Counted from the first letter of the stretch, positions 37,216 through 46,158 are shown. The stretch is DNA of 64,000 nt from Sphingobacterium thalpophilum (GCF_038396785.1 NZ_CP151087.1:1922001-1986000), one strand, 5' to 3'. Program-made: numbers and translations. The notes: generated by a model not told the origin, from the letters alone.

Positions 37216-37692
37216 TTACCTGGATGCTTCAATAGCTTTTAGTAATTCCTTTATTTCTAATGGCTTTAACACCCCGTTGTATCTGAACAAAACCTGATAT
37301 TTAGTATCTAATAAAACCCAGGTAGGGAAAGCAACTTTTTCTGAACCATTTAAAGCTACAGCAAGCTCGTGAATACCCGATGACAACCCTGTAGGTTTGT
37401 ATTGAAAGGTTTTCTGTTGAAACACAATATCATCTTTGCCTTCGGCATTGAATATTACATAGTAGAACTTGTCGGACTGCATTAAGAAATCCTTATTCTT
37501 TTCTAATTGATTTTTTTGCATCTGGCAGTACTTGCACCAGTCTGTTGAAAGCAATATCAGTATTGGCTTTTCTTTTTTTAACATCAGGCTATCTACATCC
37601 TCAATGGCAAAAGTTTTCATTTGGGCAGTAGCGATACTGCCCAAAAAGAAAACCATAATAATAACTAATCCAAATCTATTTACTAAGCTCAT
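37216..37692 (-). CDS. Exported thioredoxin-like protein
   Basis: A 158-residue protein with a Sec signal peptide (about 1-23, ending ATAQ) and a thioredoxin fold whose active site is STDWCKYCQMQ (CxxC near residue 52) and cis-Pro region VAFPTWVL. It acts in the periplasm as a disulfide reductase or chaperone. It starts 3 bases after the TonB receptor gene, so the pair is co-translated; a role in keeping the receptor plug cysteines or a metal site reduced is a reasonable guess. Confidence 0.85.
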   Translation of the reverse strand: MSLVNRFGLVIIMVFFLGSIATAQMKTFAIEDVDSLMLKKEKPILILLSTDWCKYCQMQKNQLEKNKDFLMQSDKFYYVIFNAEGKDDIVFQQKTFQYKPTGLSSGIHELAVALNGSEKVAFPTWVLLDTKYQVLFRYNGVLKPLEIKELLKAIEASR

Positions 37693-37695
37693 TAA

Positions 37696-39987
37696 TTAAT
37701 ACAGATTATAACGGAAACCTAAGAAGCCTCTTATTCCCTGATTAGGTCCATATACATACGATGGGTCAAAAGTCAATCCATAAGGATTGTCAGGCGTTAC
37801 CATTGCCTGTCCGTTTCCGTCAAATTGAACATTATTGTCAAACGGGTCATTGGCTCTTGCTATGATAAACGGATTGCCTTTGTTTGGTGTCCAGTTCAAA
37901 AGGTTTTTAACACCACCATAGATTTCAATATTCTTACCAACTTTCTTTGTTAATTGAATATTCTGTATGCTCCACCAAGGGGAATATTCGCTACGGGGGT
38001 CGGTGTCGCTCAATAAAGGTAAACGCATTGGTCCATACAGGTTACCTGTATAATCCACGGTCAATCCTATGCCTTTGAATGTGTACCCAATATTCCAGGT
38101 TCCTGTAAATTTCTCGGTAAATAATTGTCTTACTTTTTCGCCTTCCTCTTTACTATACACATCCATAGCAGTTGCTCCGGCTAAAATTTTCAAACCATTA
38201 GGGAAAGCTACATCTATGTTTAATGATATACCCTGTGACACAGCGTGACCATCTAAATTGTCATAAATAATTTTGTTAGGGTCAGTATCATAGTCTGCTA
38301 TGATTTTATTATTAAAATAGGTGTAAAATGCGGTGGCATCTAATCCGATAAATGTACTTCCTGCATAAATCTTTTTTACGAAGTTCAGATTACCATTCCA
38401 CGAAGTTTCCGGTTTTAAATCATTAATAAAAACGACCTCTCTTGCTCCGGTTAAAGCTGCGTGGTCTTCGGTGAATACGTTAGCAACCCTGTAACCATTA
38501 CCAAAACTTAAACGTAATACATTGTTTTTATTATCAGAACTCCACTTATAGTTTACACGTGGAGTAAGGATACTACCGTGTAGTGAATTATAATCGTAAC
38601 GCATTCCTAACAATACTTTGTTATTGTCGTTAAACGTGATTTCGTCTTGTATAAACAGACCTGGCAGATTGGTATGGGTTGGTTTATTTTTGTCCAAGTC
38701 GTTTGCATCTGCTGTTGCAGGCGTATTATCATCGTAATAGGTATAACGATAGGCAAGACCAGTCAATAAATCGTGTTTCCCTAATGTTTTAAACCAGGTC
38801 AATTGACCAAAAGCTATTTTCTGGTCAGCCATATATGGGGTATTGCCATAAACGGAATTTTGGTCGTGTCCGTTGGCACTGAACTGGAAAAATATCTTTT
38901 CACTTACCGGAAGCTGATAGTTACCCATCAATTCCCAACGGCTGGTATAGATGCTTTCGCCATACACTTCATCGCCTCCTCTGTATTTCTTTTCCCAATT
39001 CATTTCTCCACCCCAGCGGTCCTCATATACATATCTTCCTGCCAGCGTAAATACCCTGTTGTCTTTTCTGTCAAAGCTCCATTTATTGAAAATTGAAATT
39101 CGGTTTTGCAAAGTCACATCGGTAAAATTGTCGTTGTTATTGTCAATAGGGTTGCTGTAATTGAAGTAATTTACACCCAATAGTGACTGAGCTTTTTTAC
39201 CAACGCTGAACTTAGCGGCTAAATCGGCATTAACCTCTGCCCAGGTTGTTCCAAATACATCCGCAGAAATAATAGGTGCATTGCCGGGTCTTTTGGTAAT
39301 AATATTAATCAAACCGCCCACGGCTTCACTACCATACAGCGTTGATGCCGGTCCTTTCACGATTTCTACACGGTCAATAAGAGCCTGTGGGATACCGCTC
39401 AATCCATATACGGTAGAAAGCCCGCTGACAATCGGCATACCGTCTATCAATATCATTGTATAAGGACCTTCTAATCCATTTATATGTATATCGCCGGTAT
39501 TACATACATTACAGTTTAATTGAGGACGTACCCCATTAATATTTTGTAAGGCATCAAAAAGGGATGGTGTAGGATTAGCTTTGAAAAATTTAGAAGTATA
39601 AACTTCGACGGGTACAGGGCTTTCCAGTTTAGATACTTCTTTCCTCGTTCCGGTAATAACAACGCCTTCCAATTCTTCCGAAGATTCTTCCAACGTAAAA
39701 TCTTTGGAAAGCGATTCGCTGTTTATAGTTATGGATTCCTTGTGAATGCTAAAGCTCATATGATTTACGACCACCTCCCAGGTTCCGTAAGGAATGTTTT
39801 CCAATAGGTAATTGCCCTGGTCGTCCGAAGATGTACCGATTTTTAGTTTGGGGATAGAAATGGATGCTGCATCAAGAGATGTTCCTTGTACATCCGAAAT
39901 TTTCCCCGATAGCTTACCTGTCTGGGCGTAGGTTATAAAACCGGTAAGCATAATAACTGCTGTAAATAGTGTTTTGAATTTTGTCAT
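37696..39987 (-). CDS. TonB-dependent receptor, probable metal uptake
   Basis: A 763-residue outer-membrane receptor: signal peptide (about 1-21), carboxypeptidase-like regulatory domain (about 25-105), plug (about 115-235) and 22-strand barrel ending in FLGFRYNLY. The plug carries an unusual CNVCNTGDIHINGLEG segment (CxxC near residue 160). It imports a substrate using TonB energy. The adjoining mntR, the shared operator, and the tro operon point to manganese, zinc or iron, free or chelated. It lies in an operon with the thioredoxin gene. Confidence 0.85.
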   Translation of the reverse strand: MTKFKTLFTAVIMLTGFITYAQTGKLSGKISDVQGTSLDAASISIPKLKIGTSSDDQGNYLLENIPYGTWEVVVNHMSFSIHKESITINSESLSKDFTLEESSEELEGVVITGTRKEVSKLESPVPVEVYTSKFFKANPTPSLFDALQNINGVRPQLNCNVCNTGDIHINGLEGPYTMILIDGMPIVSGLSTVYGLSGIPQALIDRVEIVKGPASTLYGSEAVGGLINIITKRPGNAPIISADVFGTTWAEVNADLAAKFSVGKKAQSLLGVNYFNYSNPIDNNNDNFTDVTLQNRISIFNKWSFDRKDNRVFTLAGRYVYEDRWGGEMNWEKKYRGGDEVYGESIYTSRWELMGNYQLPVSEKIFFQFSANGHDQNSVYGNTPYMADQKIAFGQLTWFKTLGKHDLLTGLAYRYTYYDDNTPATADANDLDKNKPTHTNLPGLFIQDEITFNDNNKVLLGMRYDYNSLHGSILTPRVNYKWSSDNKNNVLRLSFGNGYRVANVFTEDHAALTGAREVVFINDLKPETSWNGNLNFVKKIYAGSTFIGLDATAFYTYFNNKIIADYDTDPNKIIYDNLDGHAVSQGISLNIDVAFPNGLKILAGATAMDVYSKEEGEKVRQLFTEKFTGTWNIGYTFKGIGLTVDYTGNLYGPMRLPLLSDTDPRSEYSPWWSIQNIQLTKKVGKNIEIYGGVKNLLNWTPNKGNPFIIARANDPFDNNVQFDGNGQAMVTPDNPYGLTFDPSYVYGPNQGIRGFLGFRYNLY

Positions 39988-40022
39988 TTTATTTTATTTT
40001 TAAAACTATATTTTTAGATTGA

Positions 40023-40054
40023 CAAAATTAGTAAGTTAGATTGTGCTAACAAAA
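40023..40054 (-). promoter_or_regulatory. Promoter with DtxR-type operator, TonB operon
   Basis: On the minus strand: -33 TTTTG (40050-40054), a 19-base spacer, and -7 TAATTTTG (40023-40030), a full Bacteroidota promoter. The inverted repeat GTTAGATTGTGCTAAC (plus strand, 40035-40050) fills the spacer and begins 48 bases from the TonB start codon. The same arrangement controls the operon at 57756. A repressor bound here would block sigma-70 directly. Confidence 0.75.
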
Positions 40055-40060
40055 TAAATT

Positions 40061-40101
40061 CTAACTTTGTTGTTAGTTGGGGCTAATATTTAATACTTTT
40101 G
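40061..40101 (+). promoter_or_regulatory. mntR promoter with overlapping operators
   Basis: The -7 element TACTTTTG (40094-40101) lies only four bases before the mntR ATG, so the transcript is probably leaderless. Upstream are two overlapping inverted repeats: CTAAC-N6-GTTAG (40061-40076) and GTTAGTTGGGGCTAAT (40072-40087). The second has the geometry of the TonB operator. Autoregulation is inferred. Confidence 0.6.
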
Positions 40102-40105
40102 CTCT

Positions 40106-40771
40106 ATGATATCACAAACGGAAGAGAATTACCTGAAGGCTATATATACACTTACCAGTTTAAAAGGTGAGGCAAGTGTTAATGACATCAGTAAACAGTT
40201 GGACATCAAAATGCCTACTGTTAACAGTATGATGAAACGGCTTGCTGAAAAAAAGTTGGTGGTTTACGAAAGCTACAAACCGCTTAAACTCACTGCTGCT
40301 GGCAAGAAACAGGCGGCACTTATTATCCGTAAGCACAGACTGACTGAAATGTACTTGGTAGAGAAGATGGGATTTGGCTGGGAAAATGTACATAATATAG
40401 CCGAGCAGATAGAACACATACAGGCTCCGGAATTTTTTGAGAAGATGGATGAGTTATTGGGCTATCCTAAAGTGGACCCGCACGGTTCCCCGATACCGGA
40501 TACAGACGGCAATATCGCATCTGACCATTATGTGAAATTAAGTGATTGTAAGCCGGGAGATGTGGTTACTTTTATGGCGGTACAGCCATCCTCTGAAGAA
40601 CTATTAAAATTCCTGAACAGCCGTGCGTTATCGTTGGGACTGGATATTAAGATTGAACAAATAGAAACTTTTGACAACAGTATGCGTGTCAGTTATACAG
40701 GCAAGCAAAATGAAATGTTGAGCAATCAGGTCTGCGACAAGCTGCTCGTGAGTAAAAAGACAAAAAAATAG
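40106..40771 (+). CDS. mntR: DtxR/MntR-family metal-dependent repressor, full length
   Basis: A 221-residue DtxR-family protein: winged helix (about 1-62; TEENYLKAIYTLTS, IKMPTVNSMMKRL), metal-binding and dimerisation domain (about 65-140; the His/Glu ligands lie in RKHRLTEMYLVEKMGF and NIAEQIEHI), the DPHGSPIP signature, and a C-terminal SH3/FeoA-like domain (about 150-220). The start at 40106 is required for the standard MISQTEENYLKA opening. It senses Mn2+ or Fe2+ and represses uptake genes when metal is ample. It is divergent from the TonB operon, with shared operators between. Confidence 0.9.
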   Translation: MISQTEENYLKAIYTLTSLKGEASVNDISKQLDIKMPTVNSMMKRLAEKKLVVYESYKPLKLTAAGKKQAALIIRKHRLTEMYLVEKMGFGWENVHNIAEQIEHIQAPEFFEKMDELLGYPKVDPHGSPIPDTDGNIASDHYVKLSDCKPGDVVTFMAVQPSSEELLKFLNSRALSLGLDIKIEQIETFDNSMRVSYTGKQNEMLSNQVCDKLLVSKKTKK

Positions 40772-40800
40772 TTGAACCTTCTCTGATGATGTTCAACTAT
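40768..40800 (-). terminator. Terminator of the tro operon
   Basis: Perfect ten-base arms ATAGTTGAAC (40768-40777) and GTTCAACTAT (40791-40800). On the minus strand the stem is followed by seven T, so it ends the tro operon; it also lies at the mntR stop and may act both ways. Confidence 0.8.
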
Positions 40801-40821
40801 TCGCTACTACTTAATCAATAT

Positions 40822-41619
40822 CTACTCCTTCAAAATAATTGTCCGTTCAATGGACGTATTTTCACCTGTTAACGGCTTGCCCGAAGCATCCGTTAAAGTC
40901 AGTTTGATGGTATTTTCGCCAAGTGGCATACCTTTTATCTGATAAGGCTGCCAGTTATCCAATACAAAATTTTCTCCGTTGATAGAAGCCTGCACTTTAT
41001 TTCCATCTTTGGAAAGCGTAGTATTCAACACATAAAAATCAAGCAATACAACTTCGGTGTCTTTCCCTGCATATTCTCCTTTCGGTCTGCTGTAAAAAAG
41101 CATAGGCGAAGTCTTAGTTTCTAATTCCTGGTATTTTCCGTCATTGGAAATTGCAAAATGTTTCAATACAAAAGCTGACGGTTCTTTTATGGACTCGTGA
41201 TAGGAGCGGGAAAGAAAAGACAACAGGTAATGTTCGCTACCTTTTTGCAACCTTACTTCATTTTCAGGTTTGTACAATGCGGTATAGGGTGCATTATCCA
41301 TAATGAAATGGATATGCTGCCCGTCGTGCGAATTGGCAAGACGATGGGCATTGTGGTCTTCAGTATGTTCTGTAAGCGTGAAATGCTCTATGCCGTAATT
41401 CACTTTGAAAGATACCGAGTCCGAATTAATTTCCTGAACCTGTATATCCCGTATTTTGAGTGTAGCATCAGGAAACGTCTTAGAATGTTCCACCGGTGTA
41501 ATCGTCACTTTACTTTCGTTTGCCTGCTTGTTTTCCTTTTGTCCTTTGCTATTGCATCCAGCAAGCAATAGCAATGCAATAACGTTAATTCCTATTATTC
41601 TGAAAGCCTTATTCATCAT
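40822..41619 (-). CDS. Lipoprotein at the end of the tro operon
   Basis: A 265-residue protein with a lipoprotein signal peptide (LLLAGCNSKG, Cys at about residue 22). The mature part has His-rich stretches (HTEDHNAHRLANSHDGQHIH) that could bind metal, and a beta-rich C-terminus. It lies 18 bases after the second permease gene on the same strand, so it is probably a metal-binding or metal-delivery accessory of the transporter. I do not recognise a named family. Confidence 0.7.
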   Translation of the reverse strand: MMNKAFRIIGINVIALLLLAGCNSKGQKENKQANESKVTITPVEHSKTFPDATLKIRDIQVQEINSDSVSFKVNYGIEHFTLTEHTEDHNAHRLANSHDGQHIHFIMDNAPYTALYKPENEVRLQKGSEHYLLSFLSRSYHESIKEPSAFVLKHFAISNDGKYQELETKTSPMLFYSRPKGEYAGKDTEVVLLDFYVLNTTLSKDGNKVQASINGENFVLDNWQPYQIKGMPLGENTIKLTLTDASGKPLTGENTSIERTIILKE

Positions 41620-41637
41620 CTATAAATTTTAAATCTG

Positions 41638-42534
41638 TTATCCTATGTTTTGCGACAGTGAAATATCTTTTATCGCCAGTTTTCTTTTTCTATTTTTCAG
41701 CACAAATTGCGTGTACACGAAAACAATGGCAAACAAAACACCTGTCATCAACGCCATACATCCTGCAATGGAAGCGTTAAGCCAATAAGCCAACCAATAT
41801 CCGGTAAAGGAAACCAGAACGCCGATACCCACCGTAATGAGAAGCATTTTCTTTAAGTTTTCAGTCAATAGGTAAGCCGTTGCAGGCGGTCCGATAAGAA
41901 AAGTAATGACCAATATCGCTCCCACAGATTCAAAGGCACTTACAGTGGTAAAGGATACTGCCGCCATCAGGAGATAATGCCACAATGCGGTAGAAATGCC
42001 TATAGCCGCAGCAAAAGACGGGTCAAACGAGGTTAGCTTCAGTTCTTTGTAGCCGAAATAAATAAACAATACCACGAGGAGCAGCACTACCGAAAGGATA
42101 TATACCGGTTTGGGACCAATGCTTGTGCCGTCTGGAAGTATCCAGAGATTAATAGGTACGTAAGCAAGTTCTCCGTAGAGTACACAATCTTGGTCAAGGT
42201 CTATCTTTCCGGCAAAAGTGCTGATAAGAATGATGCCTACCGCAAACATAAAGGTAAAGACAATGCCAATAGAAGCATCGGTCTGTAAACGGGCTTTGCG
42301 GTGCAGGTATTCGATGATGAATGTCGCTAATAACCCCGTGGCTCCTGCACCAAGAAGCATCGGAAGCGTATCACGGCTACCGCTCCATAAGAAAGCGATA
42401 ACAATGCCAGGCAATACGGCGTGGCTGATGGCATCGCCTACCATACTCATTTTGCGGAGTATGAGGAAACTGCCCAGCAGTCCGCAGGAAATAGCCACCA
42501 GTGCTCCGGTTAATATTATCCAAAATGCTATCAT
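41638..42534 (-). CDS. Metal ABC transporter permease (TroD-like)
   Basis: A 298-residue ABC-3 family permease with eight to nine helices and the family motifs LRKMSMVGDAISHAVLPGI near residue 28-46 and VGAILVITFLIGPPATAYLL near 205-225. It forms a membrane channel for Mn2+, Zn2+ or Fe2+ with the neighbouring permease. It is 14 bases after that gene. Length is usual for the family. Confidence 0.9.
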   Translation of the reverse strand: MIAFWIILTGALVAISCGLLGSFLILRKMSMVGDAISHAVLPGIVIAFLWSGSRDTLPMLLGAGATGLLATFIIEYLHRKARLQTDASIGIVFTFMFAVGIILISTFAGKIDLDQDCVLYGELAYVPINLWILPDGTSIGPKPVYILSVVLLLVVLFIYFGYKELKLTSFDPSFAAAIGISTALWHYLLMAAVSFTTVSAFESVGAILVITFLIGPPATAYLLTENLKKMLLITVGIGVLVSFTGYWLAYWLNASIAGCMALMTGVLFAIVFVYTQFVLKNRKRKLAIKDISLSQNIG

Positions 42535-42548
42535 TTTATCTGTTTGTA

Positions 42549-43832
42549 TTACTTCGGTATCACCGTTCCGTGCGGGTCAGTGTCCGGGTTGTCCAAATAT
42601 TTTTCCAGTTGTTTTTCGAGTTCGGGCGTGATGTAATGCTCCATTTCCTCGGCATTGTCGTGTACGTGGTCGGGAGCTATTTCCATATAATTGGTCAGGT
42701 ACAATTCCCACAAACGGTGTAACCGCACTATCTTTTTTGCTTTTTCAAGACCGTTTGCTGTCAGTTGCCATTGTTGGTATTCGTTTACCACCTCTTTTCT
42801 CTTTTTAAGCCTTGTCAGCCCGGACTTCAATTGTGCCGGTTGCATTTTCCGGAAAGCCAGCAATTCTTCCGCCGTCCTTTTCTTATCGAAATTATTTTCT
42901 TTCTCTCCGATTTGATAAAACAGTTTCAGTATATTTTCATCCACCATTGTACGGCTGTTTTTGTTTCGCTTCATTGTTTTGGGAATAATACCCAACGGGG
43001 CAAAAAAGAACGAGAAAAATGCAATCAGTGAAGAAACCACTACCATCCACGGACCCGTAGGCATTGCCGGAGCGATGTACGAAATGTATGCCCCTGCCAG
43101 TCCCGATAAGGCTCCGAATATCGCTGCCAGCCCAACCATTCTTCGGATATTATGTGTCCAATACCTTGCCGCAGCGGCAGGCGTAATCAACATAGCCGCC
43201 ATCAGCACAACGCCAACTGCGGTAATGCCCGTTACCACCGCTAATACGGTAAGGCTGGTCAATAGTAAATCTAATTTTTTTACAGGCAATCCCAATACTT
43301 CGGCATAATGCTCGTCAAAAGCGATAATGGTAAATTCCTTGAAAAATGCTAATGTTGCCACTATCAACACTACGGCAATAATGGAAAAGGTCATCAGGTC
43401 ACTGCCTACAAGTGTAGCTGCTTTTCCGAATATAAAACGGTCCAAACCACTCTGTGCCGCATTGCCCGATTGTTGTATATAGGTCATCAATACAATACCG
43501 AGTGCAAAAAAAACGGAAAGCACCAAACCAATGGCAGCATCTTTTTTAATCTTTGATTTTGCCGTGATATAATCAATCGTTACCAAAGAAAGCCATCCCG
43601 AAATGAAAGCTCCGACCAGCATTAATGACGTATTTTTTGTTCCGGCAAACAAAAAAGCGGCACAAATACCCGGCAAAACCGAATGGGAAACCGCATCGCC
43701 TACAAGTGATTTTTTCTTCAGTACAATAAACGAACCCACAATGGCGGCACTTACCGAAAGCAGGATACTACCCAATACCACATACTTGACATTGGGGTCG
43801 TTGAATGAAAAAAAGTTGATGAAATTGTCCAT
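42549..43832 (-). CDS. Metal ABC permease fused to a DtxR domain (TroC-like)
   Basis: A 427-residue fusion. Residues about 1-285 are an ABC-3 permease (LKKKSLVGDAVSHSVLPGI; GVVLMAAMLITPAAAARYW). Residues about 305-427 are a DtxR-type winged helix and metal-binding domain: LTRLKKRKEVVNEYQQWQLT, RLHRLWELYLTNYMEIAPDHVH, EEMEHYITPELE, DPHGTVIPK. The ligand residues look intact. The tail may gate transport by sensing cytosolic metal, or bind DNA at the membrane. Similar fusions occur in Bacteroidota; their role is untested as far as I know. Confidence 0.88.
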   Translation of the reverse strand: MDNFINFFSFNDPNVKYVVLGSILLSVSAAIVGSFIVLKKKSLVGDAVSHSVLPGICAAFLFAGTKNTSLMLVGAFISGWLSLVTIDYITAKSKIKKDAAIGLVLSVFFALGIVLMTYIQQSGNAAQSGLDRFIFGKAATLVGSDLMTFSIIAVVLIVATLAFFKEFTIIAFDEHYAEVLGLPVKKLDLLLTSLTVLAVVTGITAVGVVLMAAMLITPAAAARYWTHNIRRMVGLAAIFGALSGLAGAYISYIAPAMPTGPWMVVVSSLIAFFSFFFAPLGIIPKTMKRNKNSRTMVDENILKLFYQIGEKENNFDKKRTAEELLAFRKMQPAQLKSGLTRLKKRKEVVNEYQQWQLTANGLEKAKKIVRLHRLWELYLTNYMEIAPDHVHDNAEEMEHYITPELEKQLEKYLDNPDTDPHGTVIPK

Positions 43833-43835
43833 TGT

Positions 43836-44621
43836 TTATCCTTTTTCGGAGAATTTATCTTTAGCCAATAACTCTCCGGCTTCTGCCAATACGGACAATC
43901 TTGTGCCGTAGGTTTTTTTGAGCAGTTCGGGGATATACACCTGCTTCACCGGACCCGAAGCCACGAGCCGCATATTGAGCATTACGAGCCAGTCGAAATA
44001 TTCTGTGATGGTATCTAAATCGTGGTGTACCACAATGACATTCTTTTGGGCATTCACCATTTCACGCAAAAGCGTAATAATGGCTTCTTCCGTAGCGGCA
44101 TCGACACCGGCAAAGGGTTCGTCCATCAGGTAAAAATCGGCTTCCTGAGCCAATGCCCTTGCGATGAAAACCCGTTGCTGCTGTCCACCCGAAAGCTGGG
44201 AAATCTGCCTTTTGGCAAAATCAGTCATTCCTACTTTTTCCAGACATTCCATTGCTATTTTCCTGTCGGAACTGCGTACGTTGCGAAGCATTCCGATTTT
44301 AGCATATCTTCCCATCAATACCACGTCAAGTGCAGATACCGGAAAATCCCAATCCACCGTTTCCCGCTGGGGAACATAACTCACTCGGCTGCGGACTTCA
44401 TCCAGTTCTTTGCCAAATATTTTTACATAGCCACTCGATAGCGGAATTAAGCCCATTATGGATTTAAGCAAAGTGGATTTACCGGAACCGTTGGGTCCGA
44501 TGATGCCCGTAATGCTTCCTTCGGGCAGGCTGAAATCTACGCCCCAGAGTGCCGGTTTGCTGGAATAGCTCACGGTAAGGTCGTGAACTTCCAATACAGG
44601 ATTTTCAGATTGGATAATCAT
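43836..44621 (-). CDS. Metal ABC transporter ATPase (TroB-like)
   Basis: A 261-residue ATPase with Walker A GPNGSGKSTLLKS, Q-loop PQRETVDWDFP, signature LSGGQQQRV, Walker B DFYLMDEPFAGVD and switch His in VVHHDL. The QRETVDWDFP block is typical of the Mn/Zn/Fe (MntB/TroB/ZnuC) subgroup. It sits between the binding-protein and permease genes with gaps of 5 and 3 bases. Confidence 0.93.
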   Translation of the reverse strand: MIIQSENPVLEVHDLTVSYSSKPALWGVDFSLPEGSITGIIGPNGSGKSTLLKSIMGLIPLSSGYVKIFGKELDEVRSRVSYVPQRETVDWDFPVSALDVVLMGRYAKIGMLRNVRSSDRKIAMECLEKVGMTDFAKRQISQLSGGQQQRVFIARALAQEADFYLMDEPFAGVDAATEEAIITLLREMVNAQKNVIVVHHDLDTITEYFDWLVMLNMRLVASGPVKQVYIPELLKKTYGTRLSVLAEAGELLAKDKFSEKG

Positions 44622-44626
44622 TTTGT

Positions 44627-45553
44627 TTACTGTTTTAATGCAGTTACAATGGTAGTGACATTATGCTTTACCATACCGATGTATGTACCTTCGGGAGTTC
44701 CTTTTTTGCCCATTGCATCTGAAAAGAGATTACCACCGATAGCGAGTTTTTTTCCTTTGTTATTTACACCTTCCACCACAGCTTTGAGCGATTTGTCCGA
44801 TACGGAACTTTCCACAAATACTGCGGGAATATCGTTTTTGAGGATAAAATCGACCAAATCGGTAACATCCCGCAAACCGATTTCCGACATTGTAGAGATA
44901 CCCTGCAATCCCCGAACCTCAATCCCATAAGCCTTTCCAAAATAGCTGAACGCATCGTGTGCGGTAATCAAAACCCGTCTGTTTTCAGGGATGGTTTCAA
45001 TTTCGGCTTTCACCCAATGGTCGAGGCTGTCCAGTTCTTTAAGATATTTATCAGCGTTTTGCTGATAATACGCTGTGTTTTCGGGATTGAGCCGGATAAG
45101 ATTTTTCAGTGCTATTTCCGCCGCTTCTTTCCAAAGAGCTACGTCAAACCAGATATGCGGGTCATAGGTATTTTCGGATACACTGATTATTTTTCCACGG
45201 CTGATGGTGTCGCCCAATGCAATTACCGGCTTTACGTGGGTTTGCTTCTCCAGTATTTCACCCATTTTGCCTTCAAGATGCAGTCCGTTGTAAAAGATGT
45301 AATCGGCATCCATTATTTTTTTGAGGTCGCCCTGGCTGGCTTTGTACAGATGCGGGTCCACTCCGGGCTGCATAATGGCTTCTACCTTTGCAGCATCTCC
45401 GGCTATATTTTCTACTATATCGGCTATCATTCCCGTTGTAGTAATGATATAGGGCTTTTCATCTGTTGCTGTCTTTTTGTTTTCCCCGCAGGAAAACAAC
45501 AGGGAAACAATGGCTAAAACACAAAGATAATATACGTGATTTTTCATCTTCAT
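44627..45553 (-). CDS. Metal-binding lipoprotein of ABC transporter (TroA-like)
   Basis: From ATG 45553 the protein has 308 residues with a lipobox (LLFSCGEN). It is a cluster A-I solute-binding protein: ligands are seen in MQPGVDPHLYKAS, TYDPHIWFDVALW, ITAHDAFSYFGKAYGIEV and a late Asp (LFSDAMG). The spectrum fits Mn/Zn/Fe proteins such as TroA, PsaA and MntC; no long His-rich loop of ZnuA type is present, which favours Mn or Fe. An ATG at 45595 is a less likely start because it would add 14 residues before the signal peptide. Confidence 0.9.
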   Translation of the reverse strand: MKMKNHVYYLCVLAIVSLLFSCGENKKTATDEKPYIITTTGMIADIVENIAGDAAKVEAIMQPGVDPHLYKASQGDLKKIMDADYIFYNGLHLEGKMGEILEKQTHVKPVIALGDTISRGKIISVSENTYDPHIWFDVALWKEAAEIALKNLIRLNPENTAYYQQNADKYLKELDSLDHWVKAEIETIPENRRVLITAHDAFSYFGKAYGIEVRGLQGISTMSEIGLRDVTDLVDFILKNDIPAVFVESSVSDKSLKAVVEGVNNKGKKLAIGGNLFSDAMGKKGTPEGTYIGMVKHNVTTIVTALKQ

Positions 45554-45609
45554 TTGAATTACGATTTTTCCTAAGTCATTCATAGAATGATACAAAATAA
45601 ATATTTAGG

Positions 45610-45667
45610 CAAATATAATTAAAATGTTAGACTTGTATAACATTTAGACGATATTATTCTATATTTG
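45610..45667. promoter_or_regulatory. Divergent troA/second-mntR promoters with operator
   Basis: The inverted repeat AATGTTA (45623-45629) and TAACATT (45638-45644), with eight bases between, encloses GTTAGACTTGTATAAC (45626-45641), a variant of the TonB-operon operator. A minus -7 box TATATTTG (45610-45617) serves troA, and a plus -7 box TATATTTG (45660-45667) serves the short mntR. Neither has a strong -33. One operator thus probably controls both. Confidence 0.65.
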
Positions 45668-45753
45668 CTTTTAGGAATGGTGGTAATGCTGAAAGTCTGA
45701 ATGCTATTTATATCAATCTTAAAACTGTATTGATTGTAATCTGGAGAAATAAG

Positions 45754-46143
45754 ATGGAAGAAATAAACGACCTGACATATGCTGAAAAAATGTACCTGTT
45801 GAAGATTTATCAGCTCTCAATGGATGAGGATAAGCGTATTTCTACTACTCAAATAGCCAAATTGCTCGAAGTTAAAGCACCTTCGGCAACAGATATGCTG
45901 AAAAGACTGGCTTGTAAAGGACTGGTATCGTATAGTAAATACCAGGGTTGCGAAATAACAAAGGAAGGCATCAGTATTGCATCTGTGATTTTGGAGCAAA
46001 TGCTATTGACACAACGGTTTCTAAATACGCAACTGGGTATGGCTATGGAAGATAGTCAGCGTATTGCAGAAAAAATCATTACGCTGGATGAACCTCTGCT
46101 GTTTGATAGTTTTGCTAAAATCCTAAGTTCACCAAACCGATAG
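45754..46143 (+). CDS. Short DtxR-family regulator without FeoA domain
   Basis: From ATG 45754, preceded by GGAG at a good distance, the protein has 129 residues. It has the winged helix (LTYAEKMYLLKIYQLS, LEVKAPSATDMLKRL) and a shortened dimerisation domain (LLTQRFLNTQLGMAMEDSQR), but lacks the HxxE...H ligand pattern and the DPHG signature seen in the full-length copy. It may act without metal, or as an antagonist of the larger MntR. It is divergent from troA. Confidence 0.8.
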   Translation: MEEINDLTYAEKMYLLKIYQLSMDEDKRISTTQIAKLLEVKAPSATDMLKRLACKGLVSYSKYQGCEITKEGISIASVILEQMLLTQRFLNTQLGMAMEDSQRIAEKIITLDEPLLFDSFAKILSSPNR

Positions 46144-46158
46144 CATACGGCGATTATC

